From positions 1 to 32,312 of the forward strand of contig NZ_WUWN01000033.1 of assembly GCF_009846865.1 (NCBI RefSeq): a stretch of 32,312 nt of DNA, written 5' to 3'. Under the pieces are notes generated by a model. The model was given only the letters and a program-made list of their open reading frames with translations, had not been told where the DNA came from and searched no databases. Made by a program: the position numbers and the translations under genes. Each line of letters begins with the position of its first letter. Within the stretch, counting starts at the first letter, position 1. Positions 7,379 to 16,279 of this stretch are shown here, one piece after another. This DNA comes from Puerhibacterium puerhi (GTDB lineage: Bacteria; Actinomycetota; Actinomycetes; Actinomycetales; Cellulomonadaceae).

Positions 7379-8002
7379 ATGGCCACCGTCATCTCCTCCC
7401 TGTTCATCGCGCTCGACGGCGTCGTCGAGATCGACCCGGCGTGGCACTTCCCGTACTACGACGAGCACATGGGCGCGGCCGTGACCGAGGACTACGCGGG
7501 GACCGACGTCATCGTCCTCGGGCGCGTCACGTACGACAGCTTCGCCGGGGCGTGGCCGGACCGGGAGGCCGCCGGCGAGGCCGACGCCGACTTCGCCCGG
7601 CAGCTCGGCGACACCCGCAAGCTCGTGGTCACGCGCGACCGCGGGCGCGACCTCGGCTGGCGCAACGCGCAGGCGCTCGACGGCGAGCTGGTCGACGTCG
7701 TCACGCGGCTCAAGGCCGACCCCCGGCTGTCCAAGGTCCTCGTGGCCGGCTCGACCTCCGTGGTGCGCCAGCTGCTCGACGCGCGGCTGGTCGACGAGCT
7801 GCGGCTGTTGGTGCACCCCGTCGCGGCGCGCGCCGGCGAGCGGCTCTTCACCGAGGCCGGCTCGCCCTACCCCCTGCGGCTGCTGCGGTCCGAGGCGTTC
7901 CCCACCGGGGTGCTTCGGCTCGTGTACGCCCCGGGGGAGCTCGGGGACGCCGGGTACGCGGAGGCGCGCGAGAACCTGGCCCGGGCGCGCGCCGCGGACT
8001 GA
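7379..8002 (+). CDS. Dihydrofolate reductase-family (RibD C-terminal-like) protein
   Basis: A 207-residue protein of the RibD C-terminal/DHFR-like fold. It begins with a strand ending in LFIALDGVVE, continues with DVIVLGRVTYDSFAGAWP (the family's GR.TY..F....P motif), then KLVVTR and VLVAGSTSVVRQLL, and ends with a strand-rich segment. Members bind NAD(P)H, but most such actinobacterial paralogues have no known substrate and are not the true folate-pathway DHFR. ATG 7379 has GAAGGA 7-8 bases upstream. It is divergent from the aldo/keto reductase; the HtrA-like gene follows 101 bases later with its own ribosome-binding site. Family is confident, function unknown. Confidence 0.88.
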   Translation: MATVISSLFIALDGVVEIDPAWHFPYYDEHMGAAVTEDYAGTDVIVLGRVTYDSFAGAWPDREAAGEADADFARQLGDTRKLVVTRDRGRDLGWRNAQALDGELVDVVTRLKADPRLSKVLVAGSTSVVRQLLDARLVDELRLLVHPVAARAGERLFTEAGSPYPLRLLRSEAFPTGVLRLVYAPGELGDAGYAEARENLARARAAD

Positions 8003-8103
8003 GCCGCCCGCGGCGCGGTGTCCGACGAACTCCCAGGCACGCCCCAGGCCTGTCGCGGGTTGCCGGAGTGAACTGTCGTCCAGGAACCCACCTGGAGGCA
8101 GCG

Positions 8104-9525
8104 ATGAGCACCCGACCCACCCGTCACGTCCCCGCCGCGGACCACACCTCGGACCACACCTCGGACCACACCTCGGACCACACCTCGGACCACACCTCGG
8201 ACCACACCTCGGACCGCACCTCGGGCCACGCGCCCGACCACGCGCCCGACCACGCGGCCGACGTCGTCGGCGGCGCTGCCGACGGCGACCGCGGCGCCCG
8301 CGCCCGCCGACGCCACCGGGCCGGCGCGCTGCTCGCCGGCGGGCTCGCGCTCGCGCTCGTCGCCGGGTCGGCCGCCGCCGCGGCACCGCGCGAACCGTCC
8401 GCCGTCACCGCGTCCCTCGGCGCGGGCTGGGCCCCGGCGTGGTCCGGCGGCTCGGGCCCCGGGCTCGGCCGGGGCGCCACGGGCGGTGGCGCGGGCGCGG
8501 GGACGGCCACCGCGCAGGCCGGCGCGCAGGCCGACGCGACGCCGGCCACCGACGACGAGGCCACGGGCGTCGTCGTCATCGAGACGGTCCTCGGCTACCA
8601 GGACGCCGCGGCCGCGGGCACCGGCATCGTGCTCACCTCCGACGGCCTCGTGCTCACCAACAACCACGTGGTCGCCGGCTCGACCGAGATCCGGGTCGAG
8701 GTCCCGTCCACGGGCAGGACGTACACCGCCACGGTGGTCGGCACGGACGCGACCTCCGACGTCGCCGTGCTCGAGCTCGACGGCGCCCGCGGGCTGGCGA
8801 CGGCCACGCTGGACGACGACGGGGAGCCGGCCGTCGGCGACGCCGTGACCGCCGTCGGCAACGCAGGCGGCACGGGCGAGCTCGTCGCGGCCGACGGCTC
8901 CGTGACCGCGCTCGACCGGACGATCACCACCGCGGCCGAGGGCGCGGCCGCGAGCGAGACGCTCGACGGCCTCATCCAGGTGGACGCGGACATCGTCTCG
9001 GGCGACTCGGGCGGCCCGCTGCTCGACGCCGAGGGCGAGGTCGTCGGCATCGACACTGCCGCGTCGTCGGGCACCGCCGACGTCGTGGGCTACGCGATCG
9101 ACATCGACGACGCGATGGCGATCGTGCGCCAGGTGCTCTCCGGCGAGGAGACCGCCACGGTCTCGCTCGGCTATCCGGCCTTCCTCGGGGTCGAGGTGGC
9201 GTCCCCGAAGACGACGTCGGCAGGCCTGCCGACGCAGGGCGGCGTCGGCCTCGGCGCCCGGTACGGCTCCGGTGCGGGGACGTCGTCGGCGACCGCCGGC
9301 GCGCTCGTGGCCGGCGTCGTGGCCGGCACGCCCGCCGCGGAGGCGGGCCTGGTCGCGGGCGACACCGTCACCGCCGTCGACGGCACGGCGGTCGCCTCGC
9401 CGGACGACCTCACCACCGCCCTGGCCGCGCACGACCCGGGCGACACGGTGACGGTCACCTGGACCGACGCGGCCGGCCAGGGCCATGAGGCGGACGTGAC
9501 GCTCGCCCAGGGCCCCGTCGCCTGA
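8104..9525 (+). CDS. HtrA/DegP-like membrane-anchored trypsin-PDZ serine protease
   Basis: A 473-residue envelope protease. In order: an Asp/His-rich cytoplasmic tail with DHTS repeats (13-40), an Arg cluster, one membrane segment (about 73-95), a flexible Gly/Ala linker, a trypsin-like domain with triad H188 (NNHVV), D219 (ATSDVAVLEL) and S302 (SGDSGGPLL), and a C-terminal PDZ domain (GVVAGTPAAEAGLVAGDTV). It probably degrades or processes misfolded exported proteins. The open frame runs upstream, but ATG 8104 has GGAGG 6 bases before it. It converges on pgi across a strong inverted repeat. The N-terminal repeat is not a family feature and may vary in length between strains. Confidence 0.92.
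   Translation: MSTRPTRHVPAADHTSDHTSDHTSDHTSDHTSDHTSDRTSGHAPDHAPDHAADVVGGAADGDRGARARRRHRAGALLAGGLALALVAGSAAAAAPREPSAVTASLGAGWAPAWSGGSGPGLGRGATGGGAGAGTATAQAGAQADATPATDDEATGVVVIETVLGYQDAAAAGTGIVLTSDGLVLTNNHVVAGSTEIRVEVPSTGRTYTATVVGTDATSDVAVLELDGARGLATATLDDDGEPAVGDAVTAVGNAGGTGELVAADGSVTALDRTITTAAEGAAASETLDGLIQVDADIVSGDSGGPLLDAEGEVVGIDTAASSGTADVVGYAIDIDDAMAIVRQVLSGEETATVSLGYPAFLGVEVASPKTTSAGLPTQGGVGLGARYGSGAGTSSATAGALVAGVVAGTPAAEAGLVAGDTVTAVDGTAVASPDDLTTALAAHDPGDTVTVTWTDAAGQGHEADVTLAQGPVA
8140..8223 (+). repeat. 12-bp tandem repeat coding DHTS, HtrA N-terminus
   Basis: Seven consecutive 12-base units of GACCACACCTCG: six encode Asp-His-Thr-Ser and the last Asp-Arg-Thr-Ser. The nucleotide copies are nearly identical, which suggests recent slippage expansion. 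Looser D-H-A-P units follow (about 8230-8260). Because 12 is a multiple of 3, copy-number change would keep the frame. Confidence 0.95.
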
Positions 9526-9543
9526 GGCAGCCGCAGCCGAGAG

Positions 9544-9594
9544 ACGTCAGGATCGGTCCCGGGATCGCACGGATCCCGGGACCGACCCTGACGT
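9544..9594. terminator. Near-perfect 23-bp inverted repeat between htrA-like gene and pgi
   Basis: The arms at 9544-9566 and 9572-9594 pair at 22 of 23 positions, with the 5-base loop GCACG. The stem contains CCCGGG and ends in TGACGT, followed by the short T-rich GTTTCTC on the plus strand. It lies between two convergent genes (stops at 9525 and 9608), fitting a bidirectional terminator. The T-tract is weak, as is usual in actinobacteria. Confidence 0.8.
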
Positions 9595-9607
9595 TTCTCG
9601 TGAAACC

Positions 9608-11323
9608 TCAGCCGCGCAGCTCGCGGTACCTGCGCACCAGCGCCTGCGTCGAGGCGTCCTGCTGCTCCAGCGCGGCGTCGTCGCCGGACACGGCCGGGGC
9701 GATCTCGAGGGCGAGCTTCTTGCCAAGCTCCACGCCCCACTGGTCGAACGAGTCGATGCCCCACACCACGCCCTGGGTGAAGGTGATGTGCTCGTACAGC
9801 GCGATGAGCTGGCCCACGACGGACGGGGTCAGCGCCGGCGCGAGGATCGACGTCGTCGGCCGGTTGCCCGAGAACGTGCGGGCGCTGACCAGGTGCTCGG
9901 CGGTGCCCTCGGCGCGCACCTCGTCCGGCGTCTTGCCGAACGCCAGCGCCTTGGTCTGGGCGAAGAAGTTGGCCAGGAACAGCTCGTGCACGTCGGCGCC
10001 GGCCGGCACCTGCTTGCCGTCGCCCTCGGCGTCGACCAGGGGGTAGGCCGGGTTGGCCACGGCGATGAAGTCCGCCGGGATGAGTCGGGTGCCCTGGTGG
10101 ATGAGCTGGTAGAAGGCGTGCTGGCCGTTCGTGCCCGGCTCGCCCCAGAAGACCTCGCCGGTGTCGGTGGTGACGGGCGAGCCGTCCCAGCGGACCGACT
10201 TGCCGTTGGACTCCATCGTCAGCTGCTGCAGGTAGGCCGGGAACCGGTGCAGCTGCTGGGCGTAGGGGAGCACGGCGTGCGACTGGGCGCCGAGGAAGTT
10301 GGTGTACCAGACGTTGAGCAGGCCCATGAGGGCGGGCACGTTGCGCTCGAGCGGGGTGGTGCGGAAGTGCTCGTCCATCGCGCGGAAGCCGGCGAGCAGC
10401 TCGCGGAACCGGTCCGGGCCGAACGCGACCGCCAGCGACGTGCCGATCGCCGAGTCGACCGAGTAGCGGCCGCCGACCCAGTCCCAGAACCCGAAGGCGT
10501 TGGCCGGGTCGATGCCGAAGGCGGCCACCTTGTCCAGGGCCGTGGAGACGGCGACGAAGTGGCGCCCGACGGCGGCGGTGCGCGCGGAGTCGGTGTCCTC
10601 GATCGCGCCCGCGGCGGCCAGGCGCTCCCAGAGCCAGGCCCGCGCCAGGCGGGCGTTGGTCAGCGTCTCCAGGGTGCCGAACGTCTTGGACGCCACGATG
10701 AACAGCGTGGTCTCGGGGTCCAGGTCGGCGGTCTTCTGGGCGACGTCCGTGGGGTCGATGTTGGAGACGAAGCGCGCCTCGAGACCCTCCTGCAGGTACG
10801 GCTTGAGCGCCTCGTAGACCATGACCGGGCCGAGGTCCGAGCCGCCGATGCCGATGTTCACGATGGTGCGCACCGGCTTGCCCGTGACGCCGGTCCACTC
10901 GCCGGAGCGGACCTTGTCGGCGAACGCGGCGATCTTGTCGAGCTCGGCCGCGACGTCGGCGTCCACGTCCTGGCCGTCGACGACGAGGTGCTCCTCGCCC
11001 TCGCCCGGCAGACGGCGCAGCGCGGTGTGCAGCACCGCACGGTCCTCGGTGACGTTGATGTGCTCGCCGCCGAACATCGCCTCGATGCGCTCGGGCAGGT
11101 TCACCTCGCCCGCGAGCCGCACCAGCAGCGCGAGCGTGTCGTCGGTGGCCAGGTTCTTCGACAGGTCGACGTACAGGTCCGCCGCCTGGAAGGCGAGCCG
11201 CTGGGCGCGGGCCGGGTCGGCGGCGAACCAGCCGCGCAGGTCCGGCTCGAGAGCCTCGTGGTGGGTGGTGAGGTCGGCCCAGGCGCTGGTGGTGGTCGGG
11301 TCGACGGGGGAGGACGTCGTCAT
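9608..11323 (-). CDS. pgi: Glucose-6-phosphate isomerase
   Basis: A 571-residue cytosolic enzyme interconverting glucose-6-phosphate and fructose-6-phosphate in glycolysis and gluconeogenesis. Family signatures are clear: [14 protein letters not shown], the phosphate-binding [21 protein letters not shown], and [19 protein letters not shown] with the catalytic Glu and His, plus a C-terminal segment with the active-site Lys. Length agrees with bacterial Pgi (E. coli about 549). ATG 11323 is chosen because TACGGT lies 7 bases before it (leaderless arrangement; AGGAG in the spacer could also serve as a weak SD), and because sequence upstream does not resemble Pgi. It is a single-gene unit, convergent with the HtrA-like gene and divergent from the M81 gene. 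Confidence 0.98.
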   Translation of the reverse strand: MTTSSPVDPTTTSAWADLTTHHEALEPDLRGWFAADPARAQRLAFQAADLYVDLSKNLATDDTLALLVRLAGEVNLPERIEAMFGGEHINVTEDRAVLHTALRRLPGEGEEHLVVDGQDVDADVAAELDKIAAFADKVRSGEWTGVTGKPVRTIVNIGIGGSDLGPVMVYEALKPYLQEGLEARFVSNIDPTDVAQKTADLDPETTLFIVASKTFGTLETLTNARLARAWLWERLAAAGAIEDTDSARTAAVGRHFVAVSTALDKVAAFGIDPANAFGFWDWVGGRYSVDSAIGTSLAVAFGPDRFRELLAGFRAMDEHFRTTPLERNVPALMGLLNVWYTNFLGAQSHAVLPYAQQLHRFPAYLQQLTMESNGKSVRWDGSPVTTDTGEVFWGEPGTNGQHAFYQLIHQGTRLIPADFIAVANPAYPLVDAEGDGKQVPAGADVHELFLANFFAQTKALAFGKTPDEVRAEGTAEHLVSARTFSGNRPTTSILAPALTPSVVGQLIALYEHITFTQGVVWGIDSFDQWGVELGKKLALEIAPAVSGDDAALEQQDASTQALVRRYRELRG

Positions 11324-11330
11324 GGCTCCT

Positions 11331-11336
11331 ACCGTA
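11331..11336 (-). promoter_or_regulatory. -10 box at pgi start
   Basis: TACGGT (minus strand) ends 7 bases before ATG 11323. The spacer AGGAGCC contains an SD-like AGGAG, so the transcript could be leaderless or start slightly upstream. Confidence 0.55.
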
Positions 11337-11474
11337 ATGAGGTCACCGGGGTGGTGCGGGGGGATCCGGACGTGCGCGGCGTCACGCCCGCGGGCCGCGA
11401 TGGGCCAGACTGCGGGTGAGGAGCGACAGCAGCGACAGGGCCGAGACCAGCGCCGCCGGCCGGAGAGGACCCGC

Positions 11475-12980
11475 ATGAAGCCCCGCATTGAGCCCCGCAT
11501 CGCGATCGCCGGCATGTCGATCGAGTCGAGCACGTTCTCCCCGCACCGCTCGGGGTGGGAGGCGTTCACCCTGCGCCGCGGCGACGAGCTGGTGGCGCAC
11601 CACCCGTTCCTCGCAGCCGGCTCGCCCCTGCGCGAGGCGGCCGCCTGGGAGGGCGTGCTGCACGCCCGGGCGCTGCCGGGCGGGACGGTGCTGCGCGAGG
11701 TCTACGAGTCGGTGCGCGAGGAGATCGTCGCCGGCCTGCGCGCCGCGGCCGGGGCCGGCACGCCGTTCGACGGCGTGCTGCTCGACATCCACGGCGCCAT
11801 GTCGGTCGAGGGCTACGACGACGCCGAGGCCGACCTCGCGGCGGCGGTGCGCGCCGCCGTCGGCCCGGACGCGCTGGTCAGCGCGGCGACGGACCTGCAC
11901 GGCAACGTGACGCGCGAGCTGGCCACGGCTCTCGACCTGATCACCTGCTACCGCACCGCGCCGCACGTGGACGTGGCCGAGACGCGCGAGCGCGCCGCCG
12001 CGAACCTGCTGGAGCGCCTCGCCGGCGGCGGGCGGCCGAAGAAGGCGTGGGTCCAGGTGCCGGTCCTGCTGCCGGGCGAGAAGACCTCCACGCGCGACGA
12101 GCCGGCCGCGTCGATCTGGGCGGCCGTGGCCGACGCCGCGGCGACCGAGGGGGTGCTCGACGCCGCCGTCTGGGTCGGCTACGCCTGGGCCGACGAGCCG
12201 CGCAGCCGCGCCGCCGTCGTGGTCACCGGCGACGACGAGGCCACCATCCTGCGCGAGGCCGAGCGGCTGGCCGCGATGTACTGGGACGCCCGCGAGAAGT
12301 TCACGTTCGCGGCGCCGGCCGGCACGTACGAGGCCTGCCTGCCCGCCGCCCTGCTCGCGCCGGAACGGCCGTTCTTCCTCTCCGACTCGGGCGACAACCC
12401 CACCGCCGGCGGCGCCGGCGACGTCACGTGGACGCTGCACCGCCTGCTGGCCGAGCCGGCGTTCGCCCGCCCGCGGGCCGAGGGCGGCCTCGACGTGGTC
12501 TACGCGTCGCTGCCCGACGCCGAGGCGGCCCGCACGGTGGCCGAGGCGTGGACCGCGCTGGGCCCGGGCGTCACGGTGGACGTGCTCGCCGGCGCCCGCG
12601 TCGACGCCGTGCACGCCGGGCCCGTGCGGCTGCGCGGCGTGGTCGAGTCCCTGGTCGAGGACGACCCGGTGGCCGGGACCGTGGCGGTGGTCCGCTGCGG
12701 CGGCGTGCGCGTGATCCTCACCGAGCGGCGCAAGCCGTACCACCGGGAGGCAGACTTCACCGCGGTCGGGATCGACCCGCGGGCCGCCGACGTCGTCGTG
12801 GTCAAGATCGGGTACCTGGAGCCGGTGCTGCACGCGATGGCCGCCGACTGGCGGCTCATGCTCACCCCGGGCGGGGTGGACCAGGACCTGCAGCGTCTGC
12901 CGTACCGGCGGCTCGAGCGGCCGGTCTTCCCGCTCGATGCGTTCGACGGCGAGGTGACGCTCCGTGCCGAGCTCGTCTGA
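11475..12980 (+). CDS. M81-family metallopeptidase (MlrC-like)
   Basis: A 501-residue protein of the MlrC/M81 family, named for microcystinase C, a zinc enzyme that cleaves linear microcystin peptides. Key motifs: LDIHGAM with H106, TDLHGN with D140/H142, and [13 protein letters not shown] starting at D304, the family's Gly-rich hallmark, with a ligand-binding C-terminal domain after it. Actinobacterial members are far from cyanotoxin metabolism and their substrates are unknown; amide or peptide hydrolysis is only inferred. ATG 11475 has GGAGAGGA 6 bases upstream. CAGACT at 11406-11411 could be a -10 box. The 3' end overlaps cutC by 17 bases, so the two are co-transcribed. Confidence 0.88.
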   Translation: MKPRIEPRIAIAGMSIESSTFSPHRSGWEAFTLRRGDELVAHHPFLAAGSPLREAAAWEGVLHARALPGGTVLREVYESVREEIVAGLRAAAGAGTPFDGVLLDIHGAMSVEGYDDAEADLAAAVRAAVGPDALVSAATDLHGNVTRELATALDLITCYRTAPHVDVAETRERAAANLLERLAGGGRPKKAWVQVPVLLPGEKTSTRDEPAASIWAAVADAAATEGVLDAAVWVGYAWADEPRSRAAVVVTGDDEATILREAERLAAMYWDAREKFTFAAPAGTYEACLPAALLAPERPFFLSDSGDNPTAGGAGDVTWTLHRLLAEPAFARPRAEGGLDVVYASLPDAEAARTVAEAWTALGPGVTVDVLAGARVDAVHAGPVRLRGVVESLVEDDPVAGTVAVVRCGGVRVILTERRKPYHREADFTAVGIDPRAADVVVVKIGYLEPVLHAMAADWRLMLTPGGVDQDLQRLPYRRLERPVFPLDAFDGEVTLRAELV

Positions 12981-13749
12981 CGGGGCCAGCGTGGCTGGCG
13001 CGCCGGCGGGGGCGCACCGCGCGCTGCTCGAGGTGGCGGTGCAGGACGTCGCCGGCGCCCGCACCGCGGTGGCCGGCGGGGCCGACCGGCTCGAGCTGTG
13101 CGTCGCGCTCGCCGCGACGGGCGGCCTCACGCCGTCGGCGGGGCTCGTGCGGCACGTCGCGGCCGCGGCGGGCGACGTCGGCGTGCACGCGCTGGTGCGG
13201 CCCCGCGGCGGCGGGTTCGTGTACACGCCCGAGGAGCTCGCGGTGCAGGTGGCGGACGTGCGCGCGGTGCTCGACGCGGGCGCGGCCGGCGTCGTCGTCG
13301 GCGCGCTGACGCCGGCGGGGTCGGTGGACGCCGTGGCGCTCGCGGCCCTCGTCGCGGCCGCGGATGGGGCGGACGTGACGTTCCACCGGGCGTTCGACGT
13401 CGTCGCGGACCGCCCGGCCGCGCTGGAGGTGCTGGCGGCCCACGGCGTGCGCCGGGTGCTCACCTCGGGCGGCGCGGCGCGCGCCGGTGAGGGGGTCGCC
13501 GCGCTGGCCGCGCTCGCCGGCCGGGCGCGCGCGCTCGGCGTGGAGGTCATGGCGGGCGGGGGAGTGCGCACCGCCGACGTCGCGGCCCTGGTCGAGGCGG
13601 GCGTTGACGCCGTGCACCTGTCGGCGCGCCGGGCGGTGGCCGGCGACGGCGGCCCGGGCGGCGGGGGCGACGGCGGCTACGACGTGACCGACGGCGGCCT
13701 CGTCGCGGCGGCGCGCGCGGCCCTCGACGCCGCCCTTGCGCCGAGATAG
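12964..13749 (+). CDS. cutC: CutC-family TIM-barrel protein
   Basis: A 261-residue cytosolic protein of the CutC family. The TIM-barrel pattern is visible: LEVAVQDVAGARTAVAGGAD, LELCVALAATGGLTPS, HALVRPRGGGFVYTPEE, FHRAFDVV, RVLTSGG, and VEVMAGGGVRTADV. CutC was named for copper tolerance in E. coli, but its catalytic activity is not established, so metal homeostasis should be treated as a family label. GTG 12964 is favoured by GAGGTG 7 bases before it; in-frame GTG 12991 is an alternative. It overlaps the M81 gene by 17 bases. Its stop TAG is provided by the first copy of a CGAGATAGAGAG repeat. A Gly-rich linker of about 15 residues interrupts the last barrel segment. Confidence 0.93.
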   Translation: MPSSSDGASVAGAPAGAHRALLEVAVQDVAGARTAVAGGADRLELCVALAATGGLTPSAGLVRHVAAAAGDVGVHALVRPRGGGFVYTPEELAVQVADVRAVLDAGAAGVVVGALTPAGSVDAVALAALVAAADGADVTFHRAFDVVADRPAALEVLAAHGVRRVLTSGGAARAGEGVAALAALAGRARALGVEVMAGGGVRTADVAALVEAGVDAVHLSARRAVAGDGGPGGGGDGGYDVTDGGLVAAARAALDAALAPR

Positions 13750-13834
13750 AGAGCCCTGGCGCCGAGATAGAGAGCTCCCCGCGCGAGATAGAGAGGGCAC
13801 CCTCTCTATCTCGCGGGGGGAGCTCTCTATCTCG
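13742..13834. repeat. CGAGATAGAGAG repeat cluster with 35-bp hairpin arms
   Basis: The 12-base motif CGAGATAGAGAG occurs three times forward (13742-13753, 13763-13774, 13784-13795) and twice inverted (13802-13813, 13823-13834). Arms 13763-13797 and 13800-13834 pair at 34 of 35 positions, giving a very stable bidirectional hairpin with no T-tract. The TAG within the motif is the stop codon of cutC (plus strand, first copy) and of the converging GNAT gene (minus strand, last copy). The likely effect is bidirectional termination or 3' end stabilisation. Confidence 0.9.
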
Positions 13835-14984
13835 CGGGGAGGAGCTTCTGGACCGCCGCCGCGCCGCCCGCGGGGCGGAAGCCCAGCGCCACGTTGATGG
13901 CCAGCATGTGGCGGTTCTCCTCGGCGTTCCAGGTTTGCACGCGCCGGGTGCCGGGCCGCAGCCGGGCCAGCTGCTGCAGGTTCACCGCCTTGACGAGCAT
14001 GCCCAGGCGGTGGCCCCGGTGGGCCCGCAGCACGATCGTGTCCCACTGGAACGCGAACTCCCGCGGCTCGCGGTGCCAGGTCAGCATCGTCATGGCCGCG
14101 AGCTCGCCGGTGGCCTCGTGCTCGGCGGCCGTGACGACGAAGTCGCGACCCATCTCGGCGATCTGCTGCTCGGTGCGGCGCACACGCCCGGCGTCCCGCA
14201 CGTCCTCGCGGAAGTCGAGGCCGCCCGTCGGCGCGTCGGTCGACATGCGGGTCTCGAGCACCGCGAACGGCTCCACCCACGCGTCGGGCACGCGCCCGTG
14301 CCACACGTGGACGCGGTAGCCGGCCGCACGTGCCCGGGCGTCGGCGGCGAACGCCGCGAGCCGCTCCGGGTCCAGGGGCAGGTCGAGCTGCGAGCGCCGC
14401 TCCACCTGCTCCAGGGCGTAGCCGCGCCTCAGCGCGAACCGCACGCCGGGCTCCTCGGCCGGGGCGGTGCCGGTGCCGGTCGTCGGCGTCAGCTGCGGGC
14501 CGCCGGCGTGGTCGCCGAACCCGATCCACGACTGCAGCGTGCCGCGTCCGGCCTCGCGGGCGACGCCCTCCGCCCAGGCGGCCAGCTCCGCGCCGAGGCC
14601 GCGCCCGCGGGCGCCGGGGCGCACCTCGACGATGACCTCGGCCATGTGCTGGTTGGCCGACGTCGGCAGGAACACGACGGCGGTGCCGACCACCGCGTCC
14701 GGGTCGCCGTCGGCGCCCTCGACCGCCACGGCCATGCGGACGAGCTGGTCGTCCTGGTGGCGGAGCTTCGTCGACAGCTCGGCAGCGAGGAAGGCCTGGT
14801 CGTCGTGCCCGAACTTCTCGCGCGCGACGGCGCGGCCCACCCGCTCCGCACCCCGCAGGGCCCAGCCCTCGGCAGCGTCGAGCGCCGCGTCGCCGGACGC
14901 CCCGGCGGGCGCGGCGGCCCGCCCGGCGGCGACGTCGACCAGGCGCCAGGTGCGCTGGGCCGCGGCGGCGTGCGTGGTCTCCAT
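13827..14984 (-). CDS. GNAT-family N-acetyltransferase, tandem-domain
   Basis: A 385-residue protein with two GNAT-like halves. The N-terminal half carries an acetyl-CoA-binding pattern (MAEVIVEVRPGARGRGLGAELAAWAEG). The C-terminal half has another (DTIVLRAHRGHRLGMLVKAVNLQQL) followed by RVQTWNAEENRHMLAINVALGFRP, the common GNAT C-terminal asparagine region. Such double GNATs are frequent in actinobacteria; substrates are not predictable. ATG 14984 is preferred because CATGCT lies 6 bases before it. The stop TAG is encoded by the inverted copy of the repeat at the cutC junction. It is divergent from the APH-like gene by 85 bases. Confidence 0.88.
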   Translation of the reverse strand: METTHAAAAQRTWRLVDVAAGRAAAPAGASGDAALDAAEGWALRGAERVGRAVAREKFGHDDQAFLAAELSTKLRHQDDQLVRMAVAVEGADGDPDAVVGTAVVFLPTSANQHMAEVIVEVRPGARGRGLGAELAAWAEGVAREAGRGTLQSWIGFGDHAGGPQLTPTTGTGTAPAEEPGVRFALRRGYALEQVERRSQLDLPLDPERLAAFAADARARAAGYRVHVWHGRVPDAWVEPFAVLETRMSTDAPTGGLDFREDVRDAGRVRRTEQQIAEMGRDFVVTAAEHEATGELAAMTMLTWHREPREFAFQWDTIVLRAHRGHRLGMLVKAVNLQQLARLRPGTRRVQTWNAEENRHMLAINVALGFRPAGGAAAVQKLLPAR

Positions 14985-14990
14985 GCGGCC

Positions 14991-14996
14991 AGCATG
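14991..14996 (-). promoter_or_regulatory. Leaderless -10-like box for GNAT gene
   Basis: CATGCT (minus strand) ends 6 bases before ATG 14984. The first base departs from TANNNT, so the call is weaker than at other starts. Confidence 0.4.
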
Positions 14997-15057
14997 CGCG
15001 ACCGGGGTGCGCGGAGCATCACCATTTTTTCGCCCGGCACGATCGCCCGGCACTGGC

Positions 15058-15063
15058 CAGGAT
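15058..15063 (+). promoter_or_regulatory. Leaderless -10-like box for APH-like gene
   Basis: CAGGAT ends 6 bases before GTG 15070. Upstream are a T6 run (15025-15030) and two direct copies of CGCCCGGCAC (15031-15040, 15045-15054), which could be a protein-binding site. Confidence 0.4.
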
Positions 15064-15069
15064 GGCCTC

Positions 15070-16263
15070 GTGGCCACCGACCTCGACGTGCTGACCGGGC
15101 CCGGCGCCGGGTCGCTGCTCTCGGCCGCCGTGGCGACCGCCGGCGGCGAGGTCACCACGTGGTCGGTGCGCCAGGTCGACCACCGCCCCGGCCGCTCGAC
15201 CACCGTCTCCTACCGCGCCGGCGTGCGCTGGCCGCACGGGGTGCGCGCCGAGACGCTCGGGGCGAGCCTCGGGCGCCCCGAGGACGCCCGGGGCCCGGGC
15301 GTCGTGGCGCTGGCGGACGGCGAGCGCACGGCGGCGGTGTGGATGTTCCAGGACGACCCCGCGCTGCCCGCGCTGCGGCCGCTGCACGACCCGCGGGCCC
15401 TCGCCCGCCTGCTGGGCGACCTGCGGGTCCCCGGTGCGGGCGGCCCCGTGCGGCTGCAGGTGCGCGCCTACCGGCCCACCCGGCGCGCAGTCGTCGAGGC
15501 GAGCACGGGCCGGGGCCGGGTCTTCCTCAAGGTGGTGCGGCCCGACCGGGTGGTGGCGCTGCACGCGCGGCACGCGCTGCTCACCGACGCCGGCCTGCCG
15601 GTGCCGCGCCCGCTTGGCTGGACCGACAACGGGCTGCTCGCCCTGGCGCCGCTGCAGGGCACGCCGATGCGCGACGTCGTGCGCGACGGCGGGCGGGTGC
15701 CGTCGCCGGCGGACGTCGTGAAGCTGCTGGACCGGATGCCTGCCGGGGTCCGCGCGCTGCCGCGCCGGCGCTCGTGGAGCGAGGGCGCGGGGCACTACGC
15801 CGCGGTGATCGGCGTCGCGCTGCCGTCGGAGGCGGAGCGGGCGGCGCGGCTCGCCGCGGCGATCACCGACGCGGTCGCCGGCGACGCGGGCGACGACCCC
15901 ACGCACGGCGACCTGTACGAGGCGCAGGTGCTGCTCGCCGGCGGGCGCATCACCGGGCTGCTCGACGTGGACTCCGCCGGACCGGGCCACCGGGCCGACG
16001 ACCTCGGCTGCCTCGTCGCGCACCTGGAGACCCTGTCGCTGCTGCGCGGGTGGGACGCCGACCGGCTGCGGGCGTACGCGCGCGAGCACGCCCGGGCGTA
16101 CGCCGACGTCGTCGGTCCGGACGCGCTCGCCGCGCGCACCGCCGGGGTGCTGCTGTCGCTGGCGACGGGCCCGCACCGGGTGCAGGAGCCCGGCTGGCGG
16201 GAGGCGACGTCGCGCCGGCTCGACGCCGTCGAGCGCTGGCTCGACGGGACCGCGCTGAGCTGA
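15070..16263 (+). CDS. Aminoglycoside phosphotransferase-like (APH superfamily) protein
   Basis: A 397-residue kinase-fold protein. The catalytic loop THGDLYEAQVLL (H279-G280-D281) and metal-binding LLDVDSAGPGHRADDLG (D299) match the APH superfamily. Upstream, VFLKVVRPD carries the likely ATP-binding lysine, and GLPVPRPLGW is typical of these kinases. The first 140 or so residues are an extra domain with no recognised match. Substrates in this superfamily include antibiotics, sugars, choline and lipids; none can be assigned, and resistance should not be assumed. GTG 15070 follows CAGGAT by 6 bases, suggesting a leaderless start. It converges on the LacI gene with only 16 bases between stops. 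Confidence 0.8.
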   Translation: MATDLDVLTGPGAGSLLSAAVATAGGEVTTWSVRQVDHRPGRSTTVSYRAGVRWPHGVRAETLGASLGRPEDARGPGVVALADGERTAAVWMFQDDPALPALRPLHDPRALARLLGDLRVPGAGGPVRLQVRAYRPTRRAVVEASTGRGRVFLKVVRPDRVVALHARHALLTDAGLPVPRPLGWTDNGLLALAPLQGTPMRDVVRDGGRVPSPADVVKLLDRMPAGVRALPRRRSWSEGAGHYAAVIGVALPSEAERAARLAAAITDAVAGDAGDDPTHGDLYEAQVLLAGGRITGLLDVDSAGPGHRADDLGCLVAHLETLSLLRGWDADRLRAYAREHARAYADVVGPDALAARTAGVLLSLATGPHRVQEPGWREATSRRLDAVERWLDGTALS

Positions 16264-16279
16264 CGCCCGCGCGGGGCCG

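Noticed and set aside
7379-8002. True folA dihydrofolate reductase
   Set aside because: Motifs are of the RibD-C-like paralogue group, and no thyA neighbour is present.
8140-8223. CRISPR or iteron-type origin from direct repeats
   Set aside because: The units are contiguous, in frame and inside a protein with a clear start, so they are coding tandem repeats.
13742-13834. CRISPR-like array of short repeats
   Set aside because: The repeats are 12 bases with 8-9 base gaps and mixed orientation, not 24-37 base repeats with unique spacers; no cas genes nearby.
15025-15030. T6 run as a terminator tail
   Set aside because: It lies between divergent genes and no stable G-C hairpin immediately precedes it.
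15070-16263. Antibiotic-resistance gene (aminoglycoside phosphotransferase)
   Set aside because: Only the superfamily's catalytic motifs match; no specific resistance-family pattern and no mobile context.
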